A stretch of DNA of 64,000 nucleotides from Gautieria morchelliformis (GCA_015179125.1 WHVA01000193.1:124001-188000); one strand, 5' to 3'; shown: positions 1-9,649, numbered from the stretch's first letter. Notes: a model not told the origin generated them from the sequence alone. Translations and numbers: made by a program.

Positions 1-601
1 TGGCTCTCGTCGATAAACACAAGATGCTCCGGGGACTCATGACCAATTTTGAAACCAAATAGAGTGCGCAAATTTTCATTGCGCTCAGCAGCGACCTTGG
101 ACAGCTGTGGAAAGCATGAGTAGACTAGAAGAGGGCGAAGCATTAGAACATACCTTTTTGTGGGTGAGACCAAGGTCTGTCATTGTGTCCCATAAGGTGC
201 TGATTCCAACTGTTATCCCATACAGGCGCTGCATGATTGTTTGTATCTCGTCCAAGTATAGGTCAGGGAACTGCTCTGTAAGCCGAAGAAGAAACTACAG
301 TAATATACAAAGTGAGAAAATATGATCATCTTCACTCTGTAGTGGAAATGCTTACCTCCATTTCCTCTGGAGTCATAATCTTCCTTCTATTTCCCATCTT
401 TCCATGTCCCTGCACAACTACCTCACCAGTAGTACGCCACAATTGGAGGATGCGCTCGACAACACGTTTTGACATGTTCAGATCAAGTGCGATGTCATCG
501 ATCTTCTTCTCCCACGTGAACCGTTGGTAAATTACATGCTTCCGGAGGTCTTCAGAGTACATTTGACGCTCCCTTTGGTGTTCAGGCAGGTAGCGAGGCA
601 T
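1..601 (-). CDS. Tc1/mariner-like DDE transposase, 5' part, spliced, runs off the window
   Basis: The start at 601 gives MPRYLPEHQ, followed by a helix-turn-helix segment (SEDLRKHVIYQRF and IDDIALDLNMSKRVVERIL) that binds the transposon ends in this superfamily. Three exons can be read in phase: 601-356, 273-154 and 104-1. The introns are 82 and 49 bp with GT-AG ends. Exon 2 gives DLYLDEIQTIMQRLYGITVG and exon 3 ends in LVFIDES, which carries the first catalytic Asp of the DDE triad. The other two acidic residues lie beyond the window edge. No stop interrupts the spliced part, so this copy may be intact or recently active. Terminal inverted repeats were not seen. It is a DNA transposon gene rather than a cellular function. 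The splice sites are inferred from reading-frame continuity. Confidence 0.85.
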
Positions 602-656
602 CCAGTACAAGTACAAGTATGTAATATCACGTGAGTGTCACGTGTCATGTGACGTG

Positions 657-1210
657 TAGGGATGCACACCATGCCGTACATCCACGGCTGTACGGTGCCG
701 TATTATGGCCACGGCACCCGTACCGTCAAGGCGCGGTGTGCTGTGCCGACGGTACGGTATACGGTACGGTTTGACACCGTATATACCGTACAAATACAGC
801 CGTGTACGGTATATACGGTATGTATACGGCATGCATCGGTAAACGCCGAAAATGTGTTAGCCGAGCCAAAAACACAGCGCCTGACGGGCGCTACTGCTGG
901 CAGGTACACATCGGGCATGCCTAATTAGTCTGCATAGGCTGACATAAAGCGCAGCTACCTGTGTAGGCCGCATAGGCGAGCATACTAATATAATACAATG
1001 TCATAGTCTACGCGGATCCGTCACTAACCGATCTTCCAATAGCCCCACCGTATAGTATTGCTGTCAACCGTAATACAGCCGGTACGGTGCCGTACCGTAC
1101 CGTCAGAGGGGAGAGGTCTTGACCATACGGACGGCATATGGTCTGCCGTATCCATCAACCCGCCGTACATTATATGGCCGTGGCTGTAATACGGACGGTG
1201 TGCATCCCTA
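657..1210. mobile_element. hAT-type MITE with 14-bp inverted ends and an 8-bp target duplication
   Basis: Both ends carry the perfect inverted repeat TAGGGATGCACACC, and the element is flanked by the direct repeat GTGACGTG (649-656 and 1211-1218). An 8-bp duplication with TIRs beginning TAGGG fits the hAT superfamily. The interior is non-coding and full of TACGGT/ACCGTA steps near both ends, like the subterminal transposase-binding repeats of hAT elements. The length of 554 bp fits a non-autonomous derivative. It lies about 55 bp upstream of the transposase start at 601, so it may sit in that gene's promoter. Confidence 0.85.
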
Positions 1211-1218
1211 GTGACGTG

Positions 1219-1653
1219 TTACGCGTCAAAGAGAATAGTGTGTGCAGAGATAGGAAGTCCAGGTAGCCCTGAAAAAATATGTTACATGTAATTATTGTAA
1301 ATATACGTTATATACAATAGTTTAGAGTGTTACAATCAGCATTTATGGCCTTGTAGACAGCTAAAAGGCTGGAAAGGTGCTCAATTAGTATGCAGCCCTC
1401 CCCTTCCCTAAACCATTCAGTATACAATTCCATTAGTTTTCAAACATTTATACATGTATATTACTCTAGTCTGAGAATGCTACATCCTCTGCTTATGCTA
1501 TATTGGTATCATAATGGTGCATATAAGCATATTTTTTAGAATATTAGAATCTGCATAATAAGCTATATATTTTGTAGTAAATGGTATATACTATATCATA
1601 TATAGTTATTACAAAACATCAGGTCTTATTATCCAATAGTTATCGAGGTATAC
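1219..1653. other. AT-rich intergenic spacer, nothing recognised
   Basis: The stretch is AT-rich with runs such as TATATAC and no credible coding frame, RNA gene or repeat end. Confidence 0.6.
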
Positions 1654-1746
1654 ATGTTTCTTTCTGAACGGCTGTCACGGAGTCAAAATTCAGACTCCGC
1701 CTTATGTACCCGGAACAGCTGTAATTGTCTAATAAATGTTCATGGT

Positions 1747-1946
1747 TCGACAGCCAAGTCTGCGTCGTGGAAGGACTTTGACAATTTCACGTCCAAGTCT
1801 CATTCCCAAAGGTTCTTAATGCTAATTGGTATCTTTGACACGTGGCTCGAAAAGGAAATCCTTTGAACGGCATTGGTCACCCACCCGGAATGGCGCGCGC
1901 CTACGTAATTGTCCCAATCACCCTACAGTAGTCTACACTCTTGCTC
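1747..1946 (+). repeat. Conserved 5' flank of kinase-like copy A
   Basis: This roughly 200-bp segment is repeated upstream of copies B (6906-7130), C (13717-13880) and D (31135-31320), always in the same orientation relative to the kinase start. A partial inverted copy lies at 7340-7440. It contains a readable stretch (FDNFTSKSHS...IFDTWLEKE), but frames are not kept between copies, so it is more likely duplicated promoter or leader DNA than a gene. Confidence 0.6.
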
Positions 1947-3655
1947 ATGGCTGGCGCAATCAAGCTTCGTGAACGAGAAGACGAATATCGCAGAACATGG
2001 ACGTTTGATAATTTTTCAACCCTCGAACCGACGGAAATCTTCTGGGCTGATCAGTATCGGTGGCTCGAATCTCAGGGATATTTACTCCGCCCTCGCTACC
2101 ATCCCAACTGGATACCAACCTGGAAGAGAACTAAAACGTGTATTATTGAGTGTGAAGACAGCTATCTGCCGCCCTTTAATGTGCGTGCTCTAGTTGCTCG
2201 TCAGGAAGGAATGAGCCTGACACGACAATGGCATAAGCATGTGATGGATGCCACACGTATGTCCGACGGTGAGACAGTAACACTGAAGCGGATAGTAAAG
2301 TCCAAGAACTCCGATGAAGTGGACATTGCCAAATTCTTCTCCGAGCCTTTAGCGTCAGATCCTAAGAACCACTGCGTGCCATTACTTGACGTTCTCGAGG
2401 TTCCAGAGTATGAAGGAATGGTTCTCCTTGTCATGCCGATTCTCCGGCCTTTCAATCGACCCAAAATTTGGACATTTGGAGAAGCTGTCGAGTTCTTCCG
2501 TCAAGTCTTCGAAGTGCGTGCTTGTATGTCATTGCAGACCTATGTCAACAACGTATCATGTTTCAGGGAATCCAATTTATGCACAAGCACCATTACGCTC
2601 ATCGGTAGGCCCTGAATAGTATACAGATGGTGCAGATAATAAAACGTATGTCAAGTGATTGCACAGGAAAGAATATCATGATGGACGCCAGAAAACTTTT
2701 TCCCAATGGATTTCATCCTGTTAATATCGACTTCGACTACAAACGCGATCGTTTTGCAAGGCATTGGACTCGAACAGAACGTCCACCAAAATACCTTCTA
2801 ATCGATTTCGGTATCTCCACATTCCATGATCCCAAGAATGGCCCACCACTGGATCTCCCCGTTCGTGGTATTGATAGAACTGCACCCGAGGTTTAAGGAG
2901 ACAAATATAATGAACTGTCCAATCCGTTCGCAACTGATATCTACTATCTCGGTAATATGATCAAGATGGAATTTATGGATGTACGTATCTGCTCTTTGCT
3001 CTTAAACCTTTCTCACAGAACCATGATCGGTTAGGTTAGGTTTGGATTTGATTTCATGGTTCCCTTGATTACAGACATGACACAAGAAGAGCCATTGAAG
3101 CGACCAAGTATCGATGAGGTTGTGACCCGTTTCGAGGCCATCTATCGCTCCCTCAGTTTCAAGCTGCTACGCACGCGTATGGTGGGACGAGATGAAGATG
3201 AGGGGGCTACCGCGTTCTATGATTTCTTGTATTTCTTCCGACGGATGCGATATGCTTTCATGCGAATTCCTCCTGTTCCACGAGCAGGTATGCCATGTTA
3301 TCGCACAGAAGCTCATGGAAGGCTCCTAACCTAACACTTTTCAAGTTTTAAAGGCGCTTTCGTCATCTCCCGCCGGAAATGCTACACCTATCTGTTGTAA
3401 GCTCTGCCCTATGAGAATACCTGAAGAACAATTTATAGTACGTGTTCACATACTTCGAGGCTCGCTTGTCCTTAACTTTTGGACCATCAGACTCACATGC
3501 AAATCGAGCACTCGGAGTGTAAGTGTTTACTCTAATGCATATCTTCGAGCATCCACAACGATTGTTTAGATTCTATTTGTGGTTATTGTGGGGATTACCG
3601 TAACACGACAGAGGAAATCGAGGGTCATATCAGGCGCAACCACTCCAGCGCATGA
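1947..3655 (+). pseudogene. Kinase-like gene A fused to two C2H2 zinc fingers (one nonsense codon)
   Basis: Eight exons can be joined in phase: 1947-2180, 2238-2513, 2567-2604, 2656-2980, 3035-3287, 3346-3437, 3491-3518 and 3570-3655. All seven introns are 51-58 bp, GT-AG. The 443-codon product has a protein-kinase-like domain: Lys ~95 in VTLKRI, HRD ~182-184 (completed across intron 3), Asn ~189, and DFG ~233-235. No glycine loop is evident. The C-terminus has two C2H2 fingers: C-X2-C-X11-H-X4-H (~393-413) and C-X2-C-X12-H-X4-H (~419-440). The family is common in Agaricomycetes, with substrate unknown. The fingers suggest nucleic-acid or protein binding, which is inference. One TAA at 2894-2896 (codon 263, CAA in C and D) falls after the DFG, so this copy would make a truncated kinase. 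Confidence 0.75.
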
Positions 3656-4095
3656 GGACAGAGCAACAGCTTTGAGCCACCCAACTGGCTCCCGAGGCCA
3701 CGGGGTTGAATGTTTTTGGGAAACTCCGATGACTGACGTTACAGAAAGTAACAGTTACGGAAAGATACTTCTGCCGCGAAATAGATTGTACGCCCAGCAG
3801 CTCTGATGTCATGTCAACATTGTAATATAAATCCAAACCGATTCAAAGAGTCATTTACCTTATGAGAACAGCAGCTACACGCTTTGTGGTAGATACCATA
3901 CATAAATAGTACTGCTATTTACTCTGTATTAAATATCCTGATGATGAAAAATCGAGCTGCGCGTACGATCGATTTCGTGGTAGAAGTAAGCATCTTTCCG
4001 TAATTGTTAGCTTCTGTAACGTCAGTCGTCAGAGATTCCCGAAGCATTCAACCCCGTTGGCCTCGGGAGCAAGTTGAGTGGTTTAAAGCTGTTGC
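3656..4095. repeat. Centre of the A/B inverted duplication
   Basis: The 3' flank of gene A (about 3656-3810) returns as an imperfect inverted copy at about 3950-4095, the 3' flank of copy B. The unique spacer is about 140 bp. Segments such as the one around CGAAATAGATTGTACG and the GGGTTGAATG region match in opposite orientation. A third copy of this flank lies at 9650-9933 beside copy C. Confidence 0.7.
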
Positions 4096-4246
4096 ACTGT
4101 CCTATGAGCTGGAGTGATTTGTCGGATGTAACCATCGATTTCCTGTTTCGTTTTACCATAATCCCTTTGTGGGGATTATCGTAACACGAAACAGGAACTC
4201 GATGGTCACATCAGACAACATCACTCCAGCTCAAGAGGACAGTGAA
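4096..4246. repeat. Imperfect hairpin with arms of about 70 bp
   Basis: The left arm (CACTGTCCTATGAGCTGG...) and the right arm (...CCAGCTCAAGAGGACAGTG) are inverted copies with a short loop around 4167-4175. The inverted duplication falls in the part of copy B that encodes the second C2H2 finger in A and C, so that finger is rearranged here. Confidence 0.7.
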
Positions 4247-4309
4247 CACAAGTAAAATGTAAACAATGCTTGTGGATGCTCAAAGATTTGCATTAGAGCA
4301 AACACTTAC

Positions 4310-4432
4310 AGCTCAAGTGCTCGACTTGTATGTGATCCTGACGGTCGAAACATAAGGACAAGCAAGCCTCGATGTATGCGAACACGTACTATGAAGTGTT
4401 TTTTAGGCATTATTCCAGGGCAGGGATTACAA
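4310..4432 (-). pseudogene. Displaced first C2H2 finger of copy B
   Basis: Two short exons match exons 6 and 7 of gene A: one ending at 4390 before GTACGT and one at 4337-4310 before GTAAGT. Together they would give C-N-P-C followed by a His-X4-His end, a C2H2 finger like the first finger of A. It lies about 1 kb downstream of kinase B on the same strand. The insert 4433-5463 separates them, so the finger is no longer joined to the kinase. The second finger is destroyed by the hairpin at 4096-4246. Confidence 0.6.
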
Positions 4433-4708
4433 CTTGTGAACACTGCAGGCTGAGTGCCACTTTTCCGGCCGGAGTATTCATTAGAAGATGGCCCGGCGGC
4501 GGCTTGGAGGCCGCAACGTGAACCTGAGAAGAGGTAGTCTATGGAAGATAAATTATAAACGGGCCGAGGATTCATAAGTAGCAACTCAGTGACAGTCGAC
4601 TGATTGGACTCACACTGCTCTGGCGTGGACCTGGGGGAACATGGGACGATGTGTCAGGCTGTTTGCCCTTGCCCTTATCCACTGCACCCTCCGTGCTACC
4701 GCCGTCGA

Positions 4709-4766
4709 GATATTGATTAACATTGGCCCCACCAGCCCGCTGGTGGGGCCAATGTTAATCAATATC
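4709..4766. repeat. Perfect 28-bp palindrome with a 2-nt loop
   Basis: The left arm 4709-4736 begins GATATTGATTAAC and ends CCACCAGC. The right arm 4739-4766 is its exact reverse complement. The loop is CC at 4737-4738. It lies at the junction of two 237-bp repeat units, where the units elsewhere (for example 10700-10735) have a related but non-palindromic sequence. Confidence 0.9.
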
Positions 4767-4966
4767 CCAACGGCGGGAGGCCGCGACGTTAACTAGAGGA
4801 GAGCTCGTCTACGGAAGACAAGTTATAAGCGGGCCGAGGGTTCATAAGTACCAACTCAGACAGTCGACTGATTGGACTCACTGTGCTCTGGTTTGAACCT
4901 GAGGGAATGTGCGAACACAGTTATTGACTACCGCGGCTGGAAGACTTTGCAAACGCCATTTCTCTT

Positions 4967-5377
4967 TTAGTTCTCCTTTCCATTTCCTCCGCCCGTGCTC
5001 ATTCCGACGACGTCTGCAACGTCAACCATTGTGAACTCTTTCTCTAGGGTAGGTCTAGTTATATCATTGACTGCAAAGGATTCACTGAAAGCTCTTGCGT
5101 TAGCCCTCAGACCATAAGCCTCTCGAAGGCTTTTTTTTATTTTATATCCATTTGTATCCATTGAGCATAGCATGCTCACTCTTGAAGGTTTGGAATCATT
5201 TGTGTAATTGTATTTCCTATCTTTGGTCGCATACTCGAGAACGTCATATATGTCAAATGATCCCGATACAGCATTTGCATCTGACTTACTCGCGTGCTTC
5301 CGCCCAATGTGTCTTTCTTCTGGTGTTAAAAATTCTTGGCTTTTCTCATACGCGGCGTCCGCTTTAGCCACTTCCAC
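4967..5377 (-). CDS. Hypothetical protein family within the insert, copy 1
   Basis: An open frame of 136 codons starts MEVAKADAAYEKSQEFL and ends in VADVVGMSTGGGNGKEN. The same two conserved ends recur at 11133-11625 (copy C insert) and, decayed, at 29240-29600 (copy D insert), always on the kinase strand and downstream of it. The middle portion contains a GTAAGT after KHAS and is less conserved, so one or more introns are likely and the true product would be shorter. No domain is recognised. Conservation of the ends in three divergent copies hints at past coding function, but this could also be the C-terminal exons of a longer gene. Confidence 0.4.
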   Translation of the reverse strand: MEVAKADAAYEKSQEFLTPEERHIGRKHASKSDANAVSGSFDIYDVLEYATKDRKYNYTNDSKPSRVSMLCSMDTNGYKIKKSLREAYGLRANARAFSESFAVNDITRPTLEKEFTMVDVADVVGMSTGGGNGKEN

Positions 5378-5453
5378 TAGTAATGAGGGAAGTCGATAAT
5401 ATATATATTCTTGTCCAGGCTGCCAAGATTATTTTCCGAGACTCCTATCCATG

Positions 5454-6905
5454 TCTCCAAGCTCAGACAAGTGTAGCATTTCCGGCGGGAGACGATGATA
5501 GCGCCTTTAAAACTTGAAAAGTGTTAGGTTAGCCGCCATCCATGAGCTTCTGTGTGATAACATGCCATACCAGCTCGTGGAACAGGAGGAATTCGCATGA
5601 AAGCATATCGCATCCGTCGGAAGAAATGCAAGAAATCATAAAGCGCAGAACTGCCCTCATCTTCGTTTCGTTTCACTATACGCGTGCGTAGCAGCTTGAA
5701 ACTGAGGGAGCGATAGATGGCCTCGAAACGGGTCACAACCTCATCGATACTTGGTCGCTTCAATGGCTCTTCTTGTGTCATGTCTGTAACCAAGGGAACC
5801 ATGAAATCAAATCCAAACCTAACCTAACCGATCATGGCTCTGTGAGAAAGGATTATGAGCAAAGAGCAGGCATCCGTACATCCACAAATTCCATCTTGAT
5901 CATATTACCGAGATAGTAGATATCAGTTGCGAACGGATTGGACAGTTCATTATATTTGTCTCCTTGAGCCTCGGGTGGAGTTCTATCGATACCACGAATA
6001 GGAAGATCAGTGGTGGGCCATTCTTAGGATCATAAAATCTGGAGAGGCCGGAAGATATTTTGGTGGACGTTCCGTTCGAGTCCAATGCCTTGCAAAACGA
6101 TCGCGTTTGTAGTCGAAGTCGATATTAACAGGATGAAATCCATTGGGAAAAAGTTTTCTGGCGTCCATCATGATATTCTTTCCTGTGCAATCACTTGACA
6201 TATGTTTTATTACCTGCACCCTCTGTATACTATTCAGGGCCTACCGATGAGCGTAATGGTGTTTATGCATAAATTGGATTCCCTGAAACATGATACGTTG
6301 TTGACATAGGTCTGCAATGACATACAAGCACGCACTTCGAAGACTTGACGGAAGAATTCGACAGCTTCTCCAAATGTCCAAATTTTTGGGTCATTGAAAG
6401 GCCGGAGAATAGGCATGACAAGGAGAACCATTCCTTCATACTCTGGAACCTCGAGAACGTCAAGTAACGGCACGCAGTGGTTCTTAGGATCCGACGCTAA
6501 AGGCTCGCTGGAGAAGAATTTGGAAATGCCCACTTCATCGGAGTTCTTGGACTTTACTATCCGCTTCAGTGTTACTGTCTTGCCGTCGGACATACGTGTG
6601 GCATCCATCACATGCTTATGCCATTGTCATGTCAGGTTCATTCCTTGCTGACAAGTAATCAGAGCACGCACTCTAAAGAGCGATGAATAGCTATCTTCAC
6701 AATGAGTAATATACTTTTTAGTTCTCTTCCAGGTCGGTATCCAGTTGGGATGGTAGCGAGGGCGGAGTAAATATCCCTGAGACTCGAGCCATCGATACTG
6801 ATCAGCCCAGAAGATTTCCGTGGGTTCGAGGGTTGAAAAGTTATCAAACTTCCATGTTCTGCGATATTCGTTTTCTCGTTCACGAAGCTTGATTGCGCCA
6901 GCCAT
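5454..6905 (-). pseudogene. Kinase-like gene B, broken
   Basis: The start at 6905 (MAGAIKLRERENEY) and the exon plan match gene A. Exon 1 (6905 to about 6672), exon 2 with TVTLKRIV, and exon 5 (around 5571-5823, VPLVTDMTQEEPLKRPSIDE) are open. In exon 4 a 10-bp deletion near 6050 shifts the frame and removes the codons of the DFG aspartate, and a second 1-bp loss lies near 6009, so no active kinase can be made. Exon 6 would end shortly after NATLV at a stop created by the insert. B lies tail to tail with A. Its 5' flank (6906-7130) is the shared repeat. Confidence 0.75.
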
Positions 6906-7130
6906 GGAGCAAGAGTGTAGAGTGTAGAGTGAGTTGGGGAATTACATAGGGGCCATCACTCCGGCTGCAACCGTGACCAGGGTGTGTAGCGCCCGCACAA
7001 AGGAGTTCCTTTTCGAGCCACGCGCCAAAAATAGCAACTAGCGTTAAGAACCTTTTGGAATGAGACTTGGACGTGCAATTGTCAAACCTCAAAGTCTTTC
7101 GACGACGCAGCCTTGGCTGTCATACTATGA
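6906..7130 (-). repeat. Conserved 5' flank of kinase-like copy B
   Basis: It matches the flanks of A, C and D and carries the readable stretch FDNCTSKSHSKRFLTL on the kinase strand. An inverted copy lies at 7340-7440, so 7000-7440 forms a large imperfect inverted repeat with a spacer of about 200 bp. Confidence 0.6.
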
Positions 7131-7466
7131 ATTTATCTTTGACAACTAAATGTATAATGTGCAGTTGGCTCATTGCGCGCACGAGTTGTCGACGATCGTA
7201 TAATTAGTATCACCAGCGTCCTGACTCCTGAATCCAGGCAGCCGTGTTCTATGAACAGACTATGGCAACGTGTCATCCACTATGGGCGAAAACCCAACTC
7301 CTACGCAAAATCTGTCCGCAACCCCTGTCCGCGTCAATCCTCGCACGATGGCGGACAATTCCACGTCCAAGTCCCTAAGGTTCTTGGTGCTAATTGCTAT
7401 TTTTGACGTGTGGCTCGAAAAGGACATCCTTTATGCCACCAGCACAGCCATCCGCCCGTCTATGGG
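7131..7466 (+). repeat. Decayed copy of the Z flank unit
   Basis: It shares segments with the unit at 13881-14281, 18790-19020 and 31320-31548: an AATTAAATGTATAATATGCA-like start, the GCAACGTGTCATCCAC piece and the CGAAACCCAACTCCTA piece. The plus-strand end reads NSTSKSLRFLVLIAIFDVWL, resembling the kinase 5' flank. It looks like an old rearranged duplication without a maintained frame. Confidence 0.5.
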
Positions 7467-8345
7467 ACAGTAAAAATAATAAAAATAAAACTAAAAATGT
7501 CGAGCCGTAAATGTTCTTGCTTCCGCCGGGCACACTGGGTTCCCCGAATTGGGTCGGTTCGGCTACGCACGCTGAAACCTCGTTCATGCATCCAAAATAG
7601 TACGTATAGGTACTAGCTTGTGAATTTAATGTAAGATAGTGGTCGTCTCGTCCTCGGGCGAAGTATCGCCGGTTGCAGTGCAGTACTCTCATGCATCTCG
7701 GAGGCCGGCCCGGGTTACAGCTGTCAAGCTCTGCCATAGCCGCATGGCTTCAACCCCGAGTGGTTACTAAATCCACGCAGGAGGTCACTTTTAGGAGTTC
7801 AAAAAAACTTCTCCATGCCTACCGAATGCTGTGAAATGCTTCAATCACACGCCCGAGCACACAATAAAGATTCTTGTCCATCGTGACTCTCGACTTCGTG
7901 ATCCTTAGTATCACGCCATATTATAACAGTCTATGGTTTGCCGAAACGAGCCGTACAATTGGACGGAAAAGTTTAGTTGGTTGAACGGTGATACCAGTAT
8001 TAAATAAGGAAGGAAAGTGAGTTCGCTGTCCGAGTCGAGGCAAGGTGTAAAATGAATGTAGGATGGGTCACGAACCATTGGTACATGCAGGATGCCAGAG
8101 ACACCCATGATCAACAGAAGAAGAAACAGATTGAAAAAGAATGTAACACTGCCTCGGGCCGGCCTCGAGACATCCATGAAAGGGAGACACGAGAATTCCG
8201 CTTCCGCATAGAAGTTACGCCTCCGGGTCGAGGGGAGGCCGCACTGATCCTACCATTGCCAGAAAAAGATAGGGGAATTATGCTTGTGAGCTTCTTGTCG
8301 TTACTAATTCCACATGCTCGGCTCGACGATCTTTGTGCTTGCGGC
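7467..8345. repeat. Segmental duplication, copy 1 (pairs with 14311-15145)
   Basis: This block begins with a TAAAAATAATAAAAATAAAA run and matches 14311-15145 over most of its length. Both carry the GGGTCGGTTC block, the GATAGTGGTCGTCTCGTC block, the CGATTTCGTGATCCTTAGTA-like block and a minus-strand stretch reading GISNDKKLTSIIPLS. Open frames exist on both strands (8052-8408 plus, 7911-8177 and 8111-8347 minus) but none is kept between the copies, so I call no gene. The A-rich start could be the 3' tail of a decayed non-LTR element. Confidence 0.6.
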
Positions 8346-8867
8346 ATCTGTATCAGTGGGATATGCGGCGTTATCCACGGTCAGTGCCATGTCATTCTCG
8401 ACAAGTAGGTGCATGTCTTTCCTTGTTCTTCCATAATTTTTTCTTTCTGATATATGTATAATTCTACAGTAGTGTAAGTACGGCCATAAGCAAACCGTGT
8501 TGAGCCGAGCATGCACCGCACTGCTCGCGGCCAAACTCACATCATTGCTCCATCTTTACCGCTTCTGGTATGTGCTCGTAGTCACTCGTACTGTTTACTT
8601 ATGCCTATTTACAGGAATGGCACCCCTGTGAACACGCTGACTGTGAGCGAGTAACACTGGGATCGGACCGGGAGTCAATGTGGTCGATCTAGCGGACCGC
8701 TAGGAAAAATTCAGAGTTGTATTGTAATTAGGTCACGAGAATGTACAATAAATTTGGTCCGATCTGTTACTATCAGAGCACGACTTCTGTGCCATTTCCG
8801 CGGACCTGGTAGGGCGTGCTCATACTCATATTGCAGGTGCGATTGCCACGATGTCGTCCGGGAAGAG
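8346..8867. other. Spacer, nothing firm
   Basis: No coding frame stands out. TATCAGAGCA at about 8772 resembles the primer-binding start of some Copia elements, but no LTR pair or internal domain is visible near it. Confidence 0.4.
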
Positions 8868-9000
8868 CAGTGTGGATTCTCACTGGGCATCGATACTTAT
8901 CAGCCCAGGAAGATTTCCTCCTGTTGGAGGGTTGAATATTTATCGAACTTCCATGTTCTGCGATATTTCCTCGTTCACGAAGCTTGATTGCGCTAGCCAT
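8868..9000 (-). pseudogene. N-terminal fragment of a fifth kinase-like copy (E)
   Basis: From the ATG at 9000 the sequence reads MASAIKLRERG, matching the start of A-D, and continues at DNA level through the region encoding FSTL...WADQYRW. The frame is lost after about 11 codons and similarity ends near 8868. The rest of the gene is absent. It is a truncated duplicate. Confidence 0.7.
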
Positions 9001-9649
9001 GAGCAAGAGTGTAGTGTGCAGTGGGCATTGTTAGTAATCGGGACGATGACACCGCCGAGGCAGAGCCGGCACGCATTTAGCCGGAGGTTCGAGATCGCTC
9101 TCGACCCCGGGTTACTGGTGCACCGGCATCGCATCGGCACAGCAGCTCGAAGAGATTGGTAATATAGGAACATCATAATTAGTATATAAGGACAGATGAT
9201 CTTGTACAGATCGTAGAATAACAGATCATTATATCTCCTTCGTCCCACAGGCATCACACAACTCGGGGAAACCCGATCGATCGATCAATCGATCAATCGA
9301 TCACTGACGTGTGGCGATTGTCACGAGTCAGTAATATTATGACTCGTAACACCTTACGGACCCGAATCGTACGAATCGACTGATCACTGATCCCGGGTTG
9401 CCAGATAAGCAAACAAAAAATAACCCCGTTGCTTTCCCAGCGGGTTATCCTTTAGAATTATCCCTTGCATGTCACAGCCGAGAGTGAACCAATGAACTGG
9501 AGAAAATTTGGTGTCACGCTAAAAGGATAGTACAGTAGCCTCAGTAAACTCTTCCATGGGGTCTGAGTCCAGCAAAGGAGTTACGTGGCGTCTAAGTAAC
9601 CGTGCTCATCGTACGAGCTGGAAACCAACCGCAGCCACATCGCCAAATG
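9001..9649. other. Spacer with a GATC/GATCAATC microsatellite
   Basis: A short tetranucleotide-like run (GATCGATCGATCAATCGATC) lies near 9273-9303. The segment around 9180-9355, with TATATAAGG and ending CTCGTAACA, is LTR-like in style, but no target duplication or partner was found. No coding frame is supported. Confidence 0.4.

Larger units (their letters stand above)
4433..5463 (-). repeat. Insert splitting copy B between kinase and finger parts
   Basis: Compared with gene A, copy B carries about 1.03 kb here, starting directly after the kinase-side sequence ending TCTG and stopping at the finger-side TTGTAA. Related inserts stand at the same junction in C (10197-12258) and D (about 29100-29678). 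It holds, from the kinase side, a conserved coding-like block (4967-5377) and two copies of the 237-bp repeat unit (about 4500-4738 and 4767-4895). I see no clear inverted ends or target duplication, so its class is unknown. Confidence 0.6.

Noticed and set aside
662-928. Open frames on both strands within the MITE
   Set aside because: They are made of TACGGT repeat readings with no protein character.
8752-8800. Possible Copia LTR end and primer-binding site (TATCAGAGCA)
   Set aside because: No LTR pair, target duplication or coding part nearby. The match is too short.
9180-9355. Possible solo LTR with TATATAAGG and a GTAACA end
   Set aside because: No matching start or flanking duplication could be found, so it is left as spacer.
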